DNA of 64,000 nucleotides from JACCVG01 sp963790245 (GCA_963790245.1 CAWBNP010000002.1:372001-436000); one strand, 5' to 3'; counted from the first letter of the stretch, positions 15,277-30,145 are shown. Notes: generated by a model from the sequence alone, not told the origin. Numbers and translations are program-made.

Positions 15277-16251
15277 CTACTCCGCGTCATCCAGGCCCGC
15301 AGCCCTACGTGCGGCGCCATGACGGTGGCGACGCTCGCGGCGGACGAAGAGGATCCGTTGGACCGACAGCGTCAGCACGCCTGCCAGCAGGATCGCCCCG
15401 AGGTTGATCGTCAGCTGCAGCGCTGCGCCACCGACTTGCCCCCAGTCTCCAAAGGCGGCGGCGACCCCGATGTTCGCTGCCGCCGGAATTGTCGTAACGG
15501 AGATCAGGACGCCGATCAGCGCTCCCGACTTGGCGCTCGTCAACGACAGCACCCCAGCCGTCCCGGCGAGCGCGGCCACGACGAACGAGAAAAGGTCCGG
15601 GCGCGAGATGAAGTTGGTCAGCGGGTGCTGGGTCGTCGAGAAGTCGGCCGGTGCCTGTCCCGCGGCGATCAGCAGTTCCACTCCGAGGTAGGTCGCGAGG
15701 ATTCCGATTGGGAACGCGACGGCGAGGGCGGTCAGCGAGCGACGGGCGAGGCCCGGCCGGCGCTGCACGATGGCCACGCAGACACCCGCGAGCGGCCCGA
15801 ACTCCGGTCCGACGACCATCGCCCCGACGATCAGGATCGGCGAATCGAGCATAATCCCGACCGCGGCGATCAGCATCGCGACGATCGTGAAGAGCAGGAA
15901 GCTCGCCGACAGCTCGATCGACTCAGAGGTGCGCGCCTCGACCTCCTCCCAGACGACTGCGTCAGATGGCGCCCCCGCCGCGGCCCTGACGGCGGCGTCG
16001 GCGGACGCAGATATCTGACTGTCGACCGTCGTGAGCGCGATCGAGCCTTCCGCCGGCACCCCGAGCTCGCGTAGGTCGTCGACGATTACGCTTGCCTCCT
16101 CGCGGGCCACGTCGCAGAGGATCAGATCGCCGGGCGGCTTGAGCGCCGCCTCAGGCAGGTGGACGACGTTGGTCACGGAGTCCGCCGCGCTAAGCAGCTC
16201 TACAACCCGGGTCGAGCAGGCCGGTGGCGCAACGATCCGCAGGTGAATCAC
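15277..16251 (-). CDS. DUF389 integral membrane protein
   Basis: 324 aa. The N-terminal soluble part (about 1-105) has an alpha/beta pattern (MIHLRIVAPP, VVHLPEAALKPPGDLILCDV). It is followed by six or seven transmembrane segments from about residue 118 to 300. The membrane part contains the DUF389 signatures SPILIVGAMVVGPEFGPLAGVCVAIVQRR and ISVTTIPAAANIGVAAAFGDW. The short basic C-terminal tail is cytoplasmic by the positive-inside rule. The function of the family is unknown. It overlaps the thioesterase gene upstream by 4 nt. Confidence 0.88.
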   Translation of the reverse strand: MIHLRIVAPPACSTRVVELLSAADSVTNVVHLPEAALKPPGDLILCDVAREEASVIVDDLRELGVPAEGSIALTTVDSQISASADAAVRAAAGAPSDAVVWEEVEARTSESIELSASFLLFTIVAMLIAAVGIMLDSPILIVGAMVVGPEFGPLAGVCVAIVQRRPGLARRSLTALAVAFPIGILATYLGVELLIAAGQAPADFSTTQHPLTNFISRPDLFSFVVAALAGTAGVLSLTSAKSGALIGVLISVTTIPAAANIGVAAAFGDWGQVGGAALQLTINLGAILLAGVLTLSVQRILFVRRERRHRHGAARRAAGLDDAE

Positions 16252-16673
16252 GTCGAGGGCGCCTCAGGCCCCAGGTAGGGCTCGAGCCCCTCCCGCACCG
16301 CCGGAGGGATCTGGTGCTTCGTGAACTGCTGAGCGTCTACGAAAACATGGCGCAGCCAACCCCCGGCGCGCGACTCCTCGCCGCAGCGGACGGTGTAGGC
16401 GGTCGTCAGCGAGGTCTCCCCGATTCGCTCAACGGCCACGGACACCGCGATCCATTCATCGAAGCGGACCGGAGCCCGGTAGCGAACCGAGGCCTCCGCG
16501 ACCATCATGTCGACGCCCTGGGCGGTCATCCACTCATAGCCCCCGAAAGCTTCTCGCCACAACTCCGTGATCGCGAGATCGAAGTAGGCCAGGTACTGGG
16601 CATTGAAGACGCACCCCTGGGCGTCGCATTCGGAGTAACGAACCCGGAACTCATGGGAAAAGCTGGGCGCCAC
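16248..16673 (-). CDS. Acyl-CoA thioesterase, 4-hydroxybenzoyl-CoA thioesterase-like
   Basis: 141 aa from GTG 16671-16673, where hotdog-fold similarity begins (PSFSHEFRVRYSECDAQGCVFNAQYLAYFD). The catalytic Asp is the one in YSECDAQG, as in FcbC/YbgC-type enzymes. An in-frame ATG at 16745 would add 24 residues without similarity and is possible. Candidate substrates include DHNA-CoA, because the menaquinone pathway here otherwise lacks a thioesterase, but distance from the men genes makes that speculative. Confidence 0.85.
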   Translation of the reverse strand: MAPSFSHEFRVRYSECDAQGCVFNAQYLAYFDLAITELWREAFGGYEWMTAQGVDMMVAEASVRYRAPVRFDEWIAVSVAVERIGETSLTTAYTVRCGEESRAGGWLRHVFVDAQQFTKHQIPPAVREGLEPYLGPEAPST

Positions 16674-16745
16674 CGCGGCCGAGCGTAGCGGACACGGAAT
16701 TGTCGTTTTTTTCCGTCCGGACCCCCTCGTAACTTCTACGAACAC

Positions 16746-16955
16746 ATGTTCGGCACGATCAAAACTCGCTTCCTGGATGGGATCGACCTGGCGGTCGAGT
16801 TCTCGACGCTGGGCGAGTACCGGCTCGACGGACCGATCGGCGCCAGCGGCGCCGCGGCCGGGCCCTGCTCCAGCTCATCGTTTGACTGGCCTGCACCCTG
16901 CGAAGGCTCCGCTCGGCGGCGGACCGCCGTGCGGGTCAGCTCCGACGTCTGCTGA
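16746..16955 (+). CDS. Hypothetical small protein
   Basis: 69 aa on the plus strand, starting back-to-back with the upstream ATG alternative of the thioesterase gene. The first 35 residues (MFGTIKTRFLDGIDLAVEF and onward) look protein-like, while the second half is Ser/Arg-rich and resembles non-coding translation. It may be a small protein, a truncated gene start or no gene at all. I do not recognise a family. Confidence 0.3.
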   Translation: MFGTIKTRFLDGIDLAVEFSTLGEYRLDGPIGASGAAAGPCSSSSFDWPAPCEGSARRRTAVRVSSDVC

Positions 16956-16969
16956 TCCGCTGGCGCTCG

Positions 16970-17362
16970 TCAGCGCGCCTGGGCCAGCGCGGCGGCCCAC
17001 TCGCCGCTGCCACGGGTCAGGAGCACCTCGATGGCGGCCCCGTCGGTACATCTGACCATAAAGCGCGCCTGGTCGCCCTCAACGCCCGGGAGGTCCTCGA
17101 CGAGCACCAGATGCAGCTCCTCAATCACGGCATCCGGCCGGCTGGCGGCGACCGCCCGTCGCACGGCGCCCTCGAGAGCGTCTCGATCCCAGCCGCGGTC
17201 CGTGGCCCGGGCCAACTCCAGCGCGGCATCGGCGCGTGCGACGTCGGCGGCGAACCGTGGATCGATGCTGCGATCACGCCGAGCCGCGCCGAGCAGACCG
17301 CCGATGAAGAGAATCACCAGCAGCGCCGCGACGACGACCAACACGATCTGAAGAGGGTCCAC
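16970..17362 (-). CDS. Hypothetical single-pass membrane protein
   Basis: 130 aa from GTG 17360-17362. One N-terminal transmembrane helix (IVLVVVAALLVILFIGGLLGA) is followed by a cytoplasmic or extracellular domain of about 95 residues (ADVARADAALELARATDRGW, then a beta-rich IEELHLVLVEDLPGVEGDQARFMV). A longer frame to 17413 has no extra similarity. It lies just downstream of the 5S rRNA gene on the same strand. Function unknown. Confidence 0.6.
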   Translation of the reverse strand: MDPLQIVLVVVAALLVILFIGGLLGAARRDRSIDPRFAADVARADAALELARATDRGWDRDALEGAVRRAVAASRPDAVIEELHLVLVEDLPGVEGDQARFMVRCTDGAAIEVLLTRGSGEWAAALAQAR

Positions 17363-17409
17363 GGCGGGGAGTCTACGGGCCAGCGAGCGGCGAGCGCACC
17401 CGCCAACGA

Positions 17410-17437
17410 CCAAGGGCCGCCCTTGGGCGACCCTTGG
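17410..17437 (-). terminator. Hairpin after 5S rRNA, likely rRNA operon terminator
   Basis: ccaaggg pairs with cccttgg, and an inner cgccc pairs with gggcg, giving a long GC-rich hairpin 6 nt beyond the 5S gene. No U-tract follows. Its position makes it the probable end of the rrn transcript. Confidence 0.65.
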
Positions 17438-17442
17438 TGAAG

Positions 17443-17558
17443 AACCGGCGGCGACCTACTCTCCCAGGCCCGCGAGGGCCAAGTACCATCGGCGCAGAGA
17501 GGCTTAACTGCTCTGTTCGGAATGGGAAGAGGTGTTTCCCTCTCGCTATTGCCACCGA
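17443..17558 (-). rRNA. rrf: 5S ribosomal RNA
   Basis: About 116 nt. The conserved loop sequence CCGAACAGAGCAGTTAAG-type core is present on the minus strand. The ends cggtggc and gccgccgg pair to close helix I. It is the last gene of the 16S-23S-5S operon. Ends are set by helix I and may be off by a few bases. Confidence 0.95.
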
Positions 17559-17585
17559 AAATTGCGAGACCAGGCCCTTGCCGAG

Positions 17586-17603
17586 CCTTGAAAACTGCAC
17601 AGT
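17586..17603 (-). other. 3' arm of the 23S rRNA processing stem
   Basis: These 18 bases are the exact reverse complement of 20706-20723, so the pair flanks 23S rRNA and would form the long stem cleaved by RNase III. Confidence 0.85.
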
Positions 17604-17638
17604 CGGCCGCCCAAAATTGAATGGGTATCACAAAGTAT

Positions 17639-20638
<3,000 letters not shown>

Positions 20639-20705
20639 TGATCAACTCACGATGCGACGAGCCGTCCGACTCGATCATGGTGATACCCAACTATTTGTTT
20701 GGCCA

Positions 20706-20723
20706 ACTGTGCAGTTTTCAAGG
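20706..20723 (-). other. 5' arm of the 23S rRNA processing stem
   Basis: Perfect 18-nt complement of 17586-17603. It overlaps a boxA-like antitermination motif. Confidence 0.85.
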
Positions 20724-20766
20724 ACCGTGCAAGAGCGCTGCCCGGGTGATGCCCGGCTGGTCTCTC

Positions 20767-20784
20767 AAAACTCAACAGCATGTG
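20767..20784 (-). other. 3' arm of the 16S rRNA processing stem
   Basis: Perfect 18-nt complement of 22651-22668, placed about 120 nt beyond the 16S 3' end. Confidence 0.85.
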
Positions 20785-20899
20785 TGCGGTCCCGAGGGAC
20801 CACGTTTCGTACAGGCTCGGTCGACATGCTAGGTACGCCGGCTGCTCATCGGCGTTGATGCCCGCAAGCAGCACGACGGACTCCTAGTCAGGAGCTCCC

Positions 20900-22452
<1,553 letters not shown>

Positions 22453-22728
22453 CTGGCGTGTCAATCCGTCTCCGGCGAAGGCCGGATCCGGCGTCACTGT
22501 CTAGTCAGGAAAGCTGTCACTCCCGTACTGCGTCGCCGACCCTGTACACCACTTGCCGGCATCGGAAATGACGGTTTATACTCAGTTATGCGCCGCCACC
22601 AAGGACGGCGGTCGAACCTGGACGCAACTGAAGCTCGAAATCTTCGGTTGCACATGCTGTTGAGTTTTCAAAGACCGTCGCGCTGGCCGGCGGGGATTCC
22701 GCCGTATTCACGCTCCGTGTGGACATCG
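22453..22728 (-). promoter_or_regulatory. rRNA operon leader
   Basis: About 275 bases upstream of 16S on the minus strand. They contain the 5' arm of the 16S processing stem (22651-22668) and a boxA-like sequence (tctttgaaaact, about 22663-22674) expected to load the rRNA antitermination complex. No strong promoter is visible inside; the nearest good one is at 22839-22867, beyond a terminator-like hairpin. Confidence 0.6.
22651..22668 (-). other. 5' arm of the 16S rRNA processing stem
   Basis: Perfect 18-nt complement of 20767-20784; flanks 16S rRNA and should form the RNase III substrate stem. Confidence 0.85.
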
Positions 22729-22752
22729 AAAAAGGCCTCTCCGGGAGAGGCC
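22729..22752 (-). terminator. Rho-independent terminator between tyrS and the rRNA operon
   Basis: On the minus strand a 7-bp GC-rich stem (ggcctct/agaggcc) with a 5-nt loop is followed by TTTTT. It is the only textbook intrinsic terminator I see in the window. It would end tyrS transcripts, and also any transcript from the promoter at 22839-22867. Confidence 0.85.
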
Positions 22753-22838
22753 AGGTCTCTGCAGGCTCCGCTCTGCGCGGCCCTCAGGGGTGCGGCAACT
22801 CCCAGCAGGTCTTTGTGAAGTCCATTCGGGACCGAGCC

Positions 22839-22867
22839 AATATAGCGGGTGGAGCCGCGCAGGTCAA
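22839..22867 (-). promoter_or_regulatory. Sigma-70-type promoter (TTGACC, 17 bp, TATATT)
   Basis: The -35 hexamer TTGACC (22862-22867) and the -10 hexamer TATATT (22839-22844) are separated by exactly 17 bp on the minus strand, downstream of tyrS. The predicted start is near 22832. It could drive the rRNA operon through an antiterminated leader, or a short RNA of about 105 nt ending at 22729. Confidence 0.65.
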
Positions 22868-22929
22868 TCTCGCGAGCTGCGCCCGCCTGCCCGGCCGCCG
22901 GAAGCGCCCTCAGCGTCTGACCGGCGCGG

Positions 22930-24111
22930 TCAACTGTACCTGCGGTGACGCCGTCGGCCGATCTGCAGCACCGACCCGTCGAGCCGGCCTCGGGGCGAGA
23001 TCGAGGTCGTCCGCCGCCCAGGGCGGCTCGCCGTCCAGCCTGACCCCTCCCTGCAGCCAGCAGCCGGCGGGCCTCAGAGCGGGAAACGCCGAAGCTCTCG
23101 GCCAGGAGTGTCGGGCAGGTGGATCGCTCTCGCCGTCGGGGAGGGCGTCTACCTCGACGTCGTCCGGAATCTCATGGTCCACGTGCAGGCGGTCGAAGGC
23201 CTGCTCGGCGCGCGCCCCTGCGCCGTCGCCGTGGAACCGGTCGACCAGCTCGGCAGCCAGGGCGCGCTTGGCGATCACCGGCGGCGCGGCCGGATCGACC
23301 TCGCGCCCGAGCAGCAGCTCGTAATAGGTCGCGCATCACCTCGTCCGGGATACGCATCAGCTTGCCGAACACTCTCCTCGGGGGCGTCGGTGACGCCCAC
23401 GTAGTTGCCCGAGCGACTTCGACATCCGCTTGACGCCGTCGATCCCCGGCAGGATCGGCATCGTGAGGATCGACTGCTGGGCGGCTGCCGTAGGCCTGCT
23501 GGATGTCGCGCGCGAGGAGCAGGTTGAACTTCTGGTCGGTTCCGCCGAGCTCGACGTCGGCGTCGACCGCGACGCGAGTCATAGCCCTGAAGCAGCGGGT
23601 AGAGCAGCTCGAGGATCGAGATCGGTCGCCGGTCCGCGAAGCGCTTGGCGAAGTCGTCGCGCTCGAGCAGCTGGGCGACCGTCGAGGTCTCGGGCGAGCG
23701 CGAATAGATCCTCCATCTCCATGTCGGAGCCACTCGCCGTTGAGGCTGTACCTCCGTCCGTTCGCGGTCGAGCACGGTGAATGCCTGGCGCTGGAAGGTT
23801 TCGGCGTTGGCGTCGATCTCCTCGGGGCTGAAGCATCGGGCGGGTCGCCGACCGGCCGCTCGGGTCGCCGACCCGTGCCGTGTAGTCGCCGACGATCAGG
23901 ACGACCGTGTGACCGAGGTCCTGGAACTGGCGGAGCTTGCGCAGGAGCACGACGTGACCCAGGTGGATGTCCGGGGCGGTCGGATCGATGCCGAACTTGA
24001 CGCGCAGCGGGCGCCCGACTCGAGCTGGGCCTCTGCAGGACGCCAGCCGGCAGGGCGTCAACGGCATTTCGGAGCAGCGCGGCGGCCTCCTGCTGGCGGG
24101 GGATCGGTCAT
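22930..24111 (-). pseudogene. tyrS: Tyrosyl-tRNA synthetase, frameshifted as sequenced
   Basis: Similarity to TyrS is continuous from ATG 24109-24111 to TGA 22930-22932, about 390 aa, but it is spread over all three frames. Recognisable pieces in order are VKFGIDPTAPDIHLGH (HIGH motif as HLGH), FQDLGHTVVLIVGDYTARVGDPSGRS, FAKRFADRRPISILELLYPLLQGYD, VDADVELGGTDQKFNLLLARD, the KMSKS-type RMSKSLGNYVG, and an S4-like C-terminus ending DGSVLQIGRRRHRRYS. At least six one-base indels are needed. Because tyrS is essential and motifs are intact between breaks, I regard these as sequence errors. Confidence 0.85.
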
Positions 24112-24277
24112 CGGGCCAATGCTAGACTGGCGCTGCGGCGCAGGACGGGTTCGTTCTCCGGTCGCCGCCCGCCCGTCCAGCCACCTCCCTCGCAGTCTCG
24201 GGAATGACATGGCGCAATGTCAAACACGAGCCAGACACCCGCCAGCCCCGACGCCCGCCTGCCGCGGGTGAGCGCCG

Positions 24278-26518
24278 GTGAGCGCCGACAACGGGGACGG
24301 CTCCCAGCGACCGAAGCTCAAGAAGCTCCGGCTGCTTCTTATCCTTTCCGGCCTCTTCGTGCTGGCCGGCATCTCGACTGTCTTCGGCATGATGATGGCC
24401 GTGGTCGACCGACCTCCGACGACCTCGATAACACGGCCGAGTACAAGGCGGCGCGCAACTCGGTCCTACTCGACCAGAGCGGTCGAGCAGTTCGCGCGGC
24501 TGACCGGCAACCAGAACCGGATTCTGATCGAGCGAGGCGCGAGGCATCTCCCGATCGTCAAGAACGCCGTCATCTCGGTCGAGGACCGTCGTTTCTACGA
24601 GCACAGCGGGATCGACTTCACGGGCATCGCGCGAGCCATCTACCAGGACGTCCGCCAGCAGTGGCGAGGCCCAGGGCGCCTCGACGATCACCCAGCAGTT
24701 CGTGAAGAACGCGCTCGCCGCCCAGGGCGACCGATCCGTCTTCCAGAAGCTGCGTGAGGCCGCGCTCGGCCTACCACCTCGAGCGCCAGTGGACCAAGCA
24801 GAAGATCCTCACCCAGTACCTCAACACCGTCTACTTCGGCAACGGCGCCTACGGAGTCGAGTCGGCGATGCGGACGTACTTCGGCACAGCACGAGTGCCT
24901 CGATCAGGAGTACCTCACCGGGACCCGACGATCCGGCTCTCCCGCAACGGACCAACGCCGGCCAGGCGGCGCTCCTGGCGGCGGTGATCGCCTCGCCGTC
25001 GGCGATACGACCCGATCCAGAATCCCGGATGCCGCCATGGCGCGGCGCAACCTGGTGCTCGACAACATGCTACGAGCAGGGCATGATCGACGAGGCGCGA
25101 GTACCGCGGCGAGGGCGACCGGCACGCCGCTCCCGACCCGAGGATCGAGATCCAGCCGCCCGCGCTCGATTCCCAGCAGCCCTACTTCACGACGTGGGTC
25201 ACCCAGCAGCTGGTGGACCGTACGGCGCGGGCGCGATCTTCGGCGGCGGCGTGAAGATCAGGACGACGCTGGATCGCGATCGCTCCAGGACGACGGCCGA
25301 GGACGTCGATCACGAATCGCAGCTCGGCCGGACTCGGGCCGAGCGCGTCGCTGGTCGCGATCGACAACGGCACCGGCGAGGTCCGCGCGATGGTCGGCGG
25401 CGACCGACTACAACACGCGACCCGTTCAACCTCGCCACCAACGGCCACCGCCAGCCCGGCTCGGCGATCAAGCCGTTCACGCTGATCGCCGCGCTCGAGA
25501 ACGGCCACGACCCCGGAGGAGGTCTTCACCTCCGAGGAGAAGCACGCTGCCCGATCCGGACACCAAGGGCGGGTTCGAGGTGCACAACTACGAGGGCAGC
25601 TACACCGGCGTCACCACCCTGCGCAAGCGCGACCCGCTCGGACAACTCGTGTTCGCCGAGCTCGGCGTGAGCACCGGGACCAAGAAGATCGCGGCCTCGC
25701 CCGCGCATGGGCATCCGGACCCCGCTCTCGACGAACCCCGCCATGACGCTGGGCGGTCTGGAGCAGGGCGTGACCCCGCTCGAGATGGCCTTCGCCTACG
25801 CGACGATCGGCAACGGCGGAGTGCGCGTTCGGGGAGCTGCTTCGCCCTCCTCCGCGGGGGCCCGGTCGCGATCCAGGGTCTACTAGCCGACCGACAGGCG
25901 GATCCGACGACGCCATCGGACGCCGATCGAATCAACCAGCGCCGAGAGCCCGCGGATCTACCCAGACTCGGTGGGCGCACGACGCTCGAGACTGATGCCG
26001 GGGTGGTCGAAGACGGGACGGCACAGGCCGCGCAGGTCGTCGAGCTCCGACTGGGGCAAGACGGGCACGACCGAGAGCTACGGTGACGCGTGGTTCTGCG
26101 GCGGAGTCTCCGACTGAGTATGACCGTCGTGGTTTGGGTCGGCTACCCCGACGCCCAGCAGCCGATGAAGACCGAGTACAACGGCGGGCCGGTCGCCGGC
26201 GGCACCTATCCCGGCCCTGATCTGGCACGACTTCATGACGGTCGCGCTCGAGATCCGACCGAGAAAGAGGCTGGCCGAGAAGAAGGCCAACCCGGAGAGA
26301 TCCAGACGTCGACCGAGGACGCGATCACCGAGCCGGTCGAGAGGTGCCCGGTCCGAGGAGGAGGCCGATCCGGAAAGGCGGTCGACGCCGAGGTGGTTGA
26401 CGAGGCGCCCGTCGAAGAAGCGCCGGTCGAGCAGGAGCCCGTCGAGGAGCCTGCTCCGGCGCCCGATGGTGGCGGCGGCGACGGTAACTCTGGTATCGAC
26501 GACGGCTTCATCGAGTAG
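24278..26518 (+). pseudogene. Class A penicillin-binding protein (PBP1A-like), frameshifted as sequenced
   Basis: About 740 aa when frames are joined, starting at GTG 24278. Parts in order: cytoplasmic basic N-terminus and one transmembrane helix (LLLILSGLFVLAGISTVFGMM); the glycosyltransferase domain (AVISVEDRRFYEHSGID, STITQQFVKNALAA, TQYLNTVYFGNGAYGVESA); and the transpeptidase domain with SxxK in GSAIKPFTLIAALE, SDN in place of SxN, and KTG in GKTGTTESYGDAWF. An acidic Pro/Val-rich tail with EEAPVEQEPVEEP repeats ends in DDGFIE. It polymerises and crosslinks peptidoglycan. Many one-base indels interrupt it, in a zone where every gene is affected. Confidence 0.85.
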
Positions 26519-27093
26519 CCGCCGTGCGTGAGAGCCACTGGCTCCCCGCAGGCAGAACCGCCAGGCAAGCTCCGTGGCCTTGGAGATTCCGATCCGCCGC
26601 CCGGCGACCAAAGCCGTCCGACAGTCGCCCTCGGGCGGGCGTTCGAGCCGGAGCGGACCGTCCTCGAGGGCGTTCGCCGTTCAGGTCGAGGCCAATGCCC
26701 ATCGCGACGGTCAGCTTGCCCGGGCCCGAGCAGAGGTCGTGTTCGGACTCAAGGCCGCGACGCTCGCGCATCGGTCGAGGCCCTCAAGCGGCTCGAGTGC
26801 CCGGACCAGGACGGCCGCGCCGATCCCGTCGGCGTTCGGTGACGAAGTTCAGCAGCGCGTGGATCCCGTAGGAGCGGTAGACGTAGAGCACCCCCGGTGG
26901 ACCGAACAGCGGTGGCGGTGCGCGGCGTGAGGCCGTCGAAGGCGTGACAGGCGGGTTCGTCCGTCGTGGTAGGCCTCGACCTCGACTATCCGGCCGGCCG
27001 TGTCGCCGTGGACGGAGCGTGCACCCCGAGAACATCGCGCGCGACCTCATGGACCGATCTGGCGTAGAAGGCGGTGGAGCTGCGGGTCGAGCA
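26508..27093 (-). pseudogene. mpg: Methylpurine-DNA glycosylase, frameshifted as sequenced
   Basis: Fragments match the Mpg/AAG family: FYARSVHEVARDVLG at the start, IVEVEAYHD, FGPPGVLYVYRSYGIHALLNFVTE, SGPGKLTVAMGI, and a C-terminus RIGISKATELAWRF ending SQWLSRTAATR. The enzyme excises alkylated purines. The N-terminal part overlaps the end of argH, and the true start cannot be resolved because of indels. Its 3' end overlaps that of the convergent penicillin-binding protein by 11 nt. Confidence 0.75.
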
Positions 27094-28502
27094 GGACGAC
27101 GCCGCTCAAGCCGGCTTCCTCGAGCACGTGCCTGGCCTGGGCGAGCTGCTCCTTGACGCGTGCCGAGGCGGTACCACCCTCGCTGCAGCTTCGACTCCAG
27201 CCAGGCGCCATCGGCCAGAATCGCCCGATACGCGGGCTCGTCGAGCTGCGGCGCGATCTCGGCGAGGTCGTCGGCGGAGACCTGCGCCGAGCGGCAGGCC
27301 CGTTCTCGACCGCCGTGCGCACGAGCTTGGCCACGACCCCGTGCGCCTCGCGGAACGGGACCCCGCTCTTCGACCAGCAAGGTCGGCCACATCGGTCGCG
27401 CCCTGGAAGTCGTCGGCGGCGGCCTCGGCCATCCGGTCGCGGTCGAAGGTGAGGGTCGCCGACCATGCCGGTCGGCGGCAGCGAGGCACAGCTCGAGCGT
27501 GTCGACCGCGTCGAACAGGTGCTCCTTGTCCTCCTGGAGATCCTTGTTGTAGGTCAGCGGAAGCCCGTGGAGGACCCCGTGGAGGGCCACCAGGTGCCCC
27601 GCGACCCGGGGCGCCTTGGCGCGCAGCAGCTCTGCGGCGTCCGGGTTCTTCTTCTGCGGCATGATGCTCGAGCCGGAGGTGAACGAATCGGAGACCTGGC
27701 AGAAGCCGAACTCCTGACTCGACCAGAGCACGATCTCCGCCCCGAGCTGCGAGAGGTGGGTCGCGCAGGTCGCCGCCGCCGAGAGGTAGTCGAGCACGAA
27801 GTCGCGGTTGGACACGGCGTCGATCGAGTTCTCGGAGATGCCCCGAACGCCAGGTCCTGGGCGACCGACATCCGGCTGGTGTCGAAGTTGACGCCGGCCA
27901 GCGCGCCCGCCCCAAGCGGCAGGTCGTCGGTCTCGTTCAGGCAGAAACCGAACCGGTGGTGATCCCGGCGAAGCTTCCAGAAGTAGGCCAGCAGGTGGTG
28001 CGAGAGATAGACGGGCTGGGCGCGCTGAAGATGGGTGTAGCCGGGCATCGGCCAGTCGAGGTGCGCCTCGGCCACGATCGACCACGCACCCGCATCAGCG
28101 CCAGGACCGCCTCGCGGGCGCCCATCGAGTGGGCCCGGACGAACATCGCGAGGTCGGTGGCCACCTGATCGTTGCGCGAGCGCGCGGTGTGGACCCTGCC
28201 GCCGACCGGACCGACGATCTCGGTGAGCCGCCGCTCGATCGCCATGTGGATGTCCTCGTCGTCGGGTGGACCTGCGAAGCGAGTCGGCGTCGATCTCGGC
28301 GCGGACCTGCTTCGAGGCCCTGCTCGAGCTCGTCGGCGATCCTGCTCTGCGATGATCACGGAGCAGCGCGCCAGCATCCGTGACGTGCGCCAGCGACTGC
28401 TCGATGTCGTAGGGCGCGAGCCGATAGTCGAACGAGATCGAGCTGTTCAGCGCGTGGAACGCGGCGTCCCACGGCTGCGAGAAGCGATCGGAGAAGGGCC
28501 AT
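27047..28502 (-). pseudogene. argH: Argininosuccinate lyase, frameshifted as sequenced
   Basis: Similarity covers about 480 aa from ATG 28500-28502 to TGA 27047-27049 in shifting frames. Pieces in order are PFSDRFSQPWDAAFHALNSS, RVHTARSRNDQVATDLAMFVR, MPGYTHLQRAQPVYLSHHL, and the fumarase/lyase signature GSSIMPQKKNPDAAELLRAK with the catalytic serine loop, then LTYNKDLQEDKEHLFD. It ends LLDPQLHRLLRQIGP. ArgH releases arginine and fumarate from argininosuccinate. Several one-base indels interrupt it. It starts 9 nt after cimA on the same strand. Confidence 0.85.
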
Positions 28503-28511
28503 GGGCGGAGT

Positions 28512-30145
28512 CTAGGTCCGTAGGCTCAGCCGCGGGCGCGGCTTCCTGCCGCCCGGCGCGGCGGTTGCTCGAGCGCGACGGGAGCATGCCCGGCCTCGAG
28601 CGAGTCGACCAGCGCGTCCCAGCTCGCCTCGATCACGTTCTCGGAGACACCGATCGCGCCCCAGGTGTCGGTCCCGTCGGAGGCGTCGAGCAGGACGCGG
28701 GTGACCGCGCCCGTGCCCTTGCGTCTCGTTGAGGATCCGGACCTTGAAGTTCACGAGCTCGATGTCGCGCAGGTGGGGATAGGTCTCGCCGATGGCGTGC
28801 CGCGCAGCGCGGTGTCCAGCGCGTTCACCGGGCCGTTGCCCTCCGCGGTGCGCACGTAGCGCTCACCATCGACCCAGATCTTGATGGTCGCCTCCGTCTG
28901 GACCTCGCCGTCCTCGCGCTTCTCCACGATCACCCGCCAGGACTCGAGCCGGAAGAGCGGCTCGTAGTCGCCGGTCTCCCGACGGATCAGCAGGTCGAAG
29001 GAGCCATCGGCCGCCTCGAACTGGTAGCCCGATGCTCGAGCTCCTTGACGCGCTCGACCGTGCGGGCCGCCGTGGCGTCGTCCATCTGCACACCGGTGCG
29101 CTCGGCGCGCGCGCTAACCGTCCCCTTGCCGGAGAGCTCCGAGATCAGCAGCTCGCGGGCGTTGCCGACCGCGTCCGGGCTCGATGTGCTCGAAGGTGCG
29201 GGCGTCGGCGTCGATGCCGGCGACGTGCATCCCGCCCTTGTGGGCGAACGCGTTGCGTCCTACGTACGGAGCGTTGGCGTTCGGCAGGACGTTGCAGAGC
29301 TCGTCGACCAGGTGAGAGGTCTCGGTGAGCTTGCGCGAGTTGCCCGGCGGGCAGGCAGTCGAACCCGAGCTTGAGCTGGAGCGACGGGGCGATCGAGACC
29401 AGGTTGGCGTTGCCGCAGCGCTCGCCGTAGCCGTTCATCGTGCCCTGGACCAGACGCGCCCCGGCCTCGACGGCGAGCAGCGAGTTGGCGGCCCCGCAGC
29501 CGGCGTCGTCATGGGTGTGGATACCGACCGACGCTCCCGGCCCGAGCTCCGCCGACGACCGCTTGCACCGCCTCTGATACCTGGCTCGGCAGGGATGACC
29601 CGTTGGTGTCGCAGAGCGTCACGTTCTCGGCGCCCGCCTCGAGCGCCGCCCTCAGGCAACTGCACGCGCGTAGTCCGGATCGGCGCGGAAGCCGTCGAAG
29701 AAGTGCTCGGCGTCATAGATCACCCGCTTGCCCTCGCCACGAGGAAGGCGACCGATTCGGCGATCATCGCCAGGTTCTCGTCCGGCTCGACCTTGGTGAC
29801 CTTCTCGAGGTGCAGCCGCCAGGTCTTGCCGACCAGCGTGCAGACGGGCGCGAAGGAGTCGCGAGGAGCCGCAGGGCGGGATCCTCGACCGCGGCGAGGT
29901 CCCGGCGTGCGGGTCATGCCGAAGGCGGCGACGTCGCGCGTTTGCGAACGTCTGCGTCGCGAGCAGCTCGAAGAGCGCCTCTTCCTTCGGGTTCGAGCTG
30001 GGGAAGCCGGCCTCGATGTAGTGCATACCGAGGTCGTCGAGGGCGTGGGCGACACGCAGCTTCTCCTCTGCGGAGAGCGACATTCCCTCACCCTGCATCC
30101 CGTCACGAAGGGTTGTGTCGTAGAGCAGGACCTGGTCTGAGTCAT
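28512..30145 (-). pseudogene. cimA: (R)-citramalate synthase, frameshifted as sequenced
   Basis: About 540 aa when joined. The N-terminus reads QVLLYDTTLRDGMQGEGMSLS across one shift, followed by EEKLRVAHALDDLGMHYIEAGFPSSNPKEEALFELL. The GMQGEGM variant of the DTTLRDG motif, and PSSNPKE, identify the CimA type within the LeuA/homocitrate synthase family. The C-terminal part NFKVRILNE belongs to the LeuA-type dimer/regulatory domain. CimA condenses pyruvate and acetyl-CoA, giving 2-oxobutyrate for isoleucine without threonine. LeuCD and LeuB encoded next door can serve the following steps. Many one-base indels are present. Confidence 0.83.

Noticed and set aside
24278..26518. The class A PBP as a decaying pseudogene
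   Set aside because: All catalytic motifs are intact and neighbouring essential genes are damaged in the same way, so sequence error is more likely.
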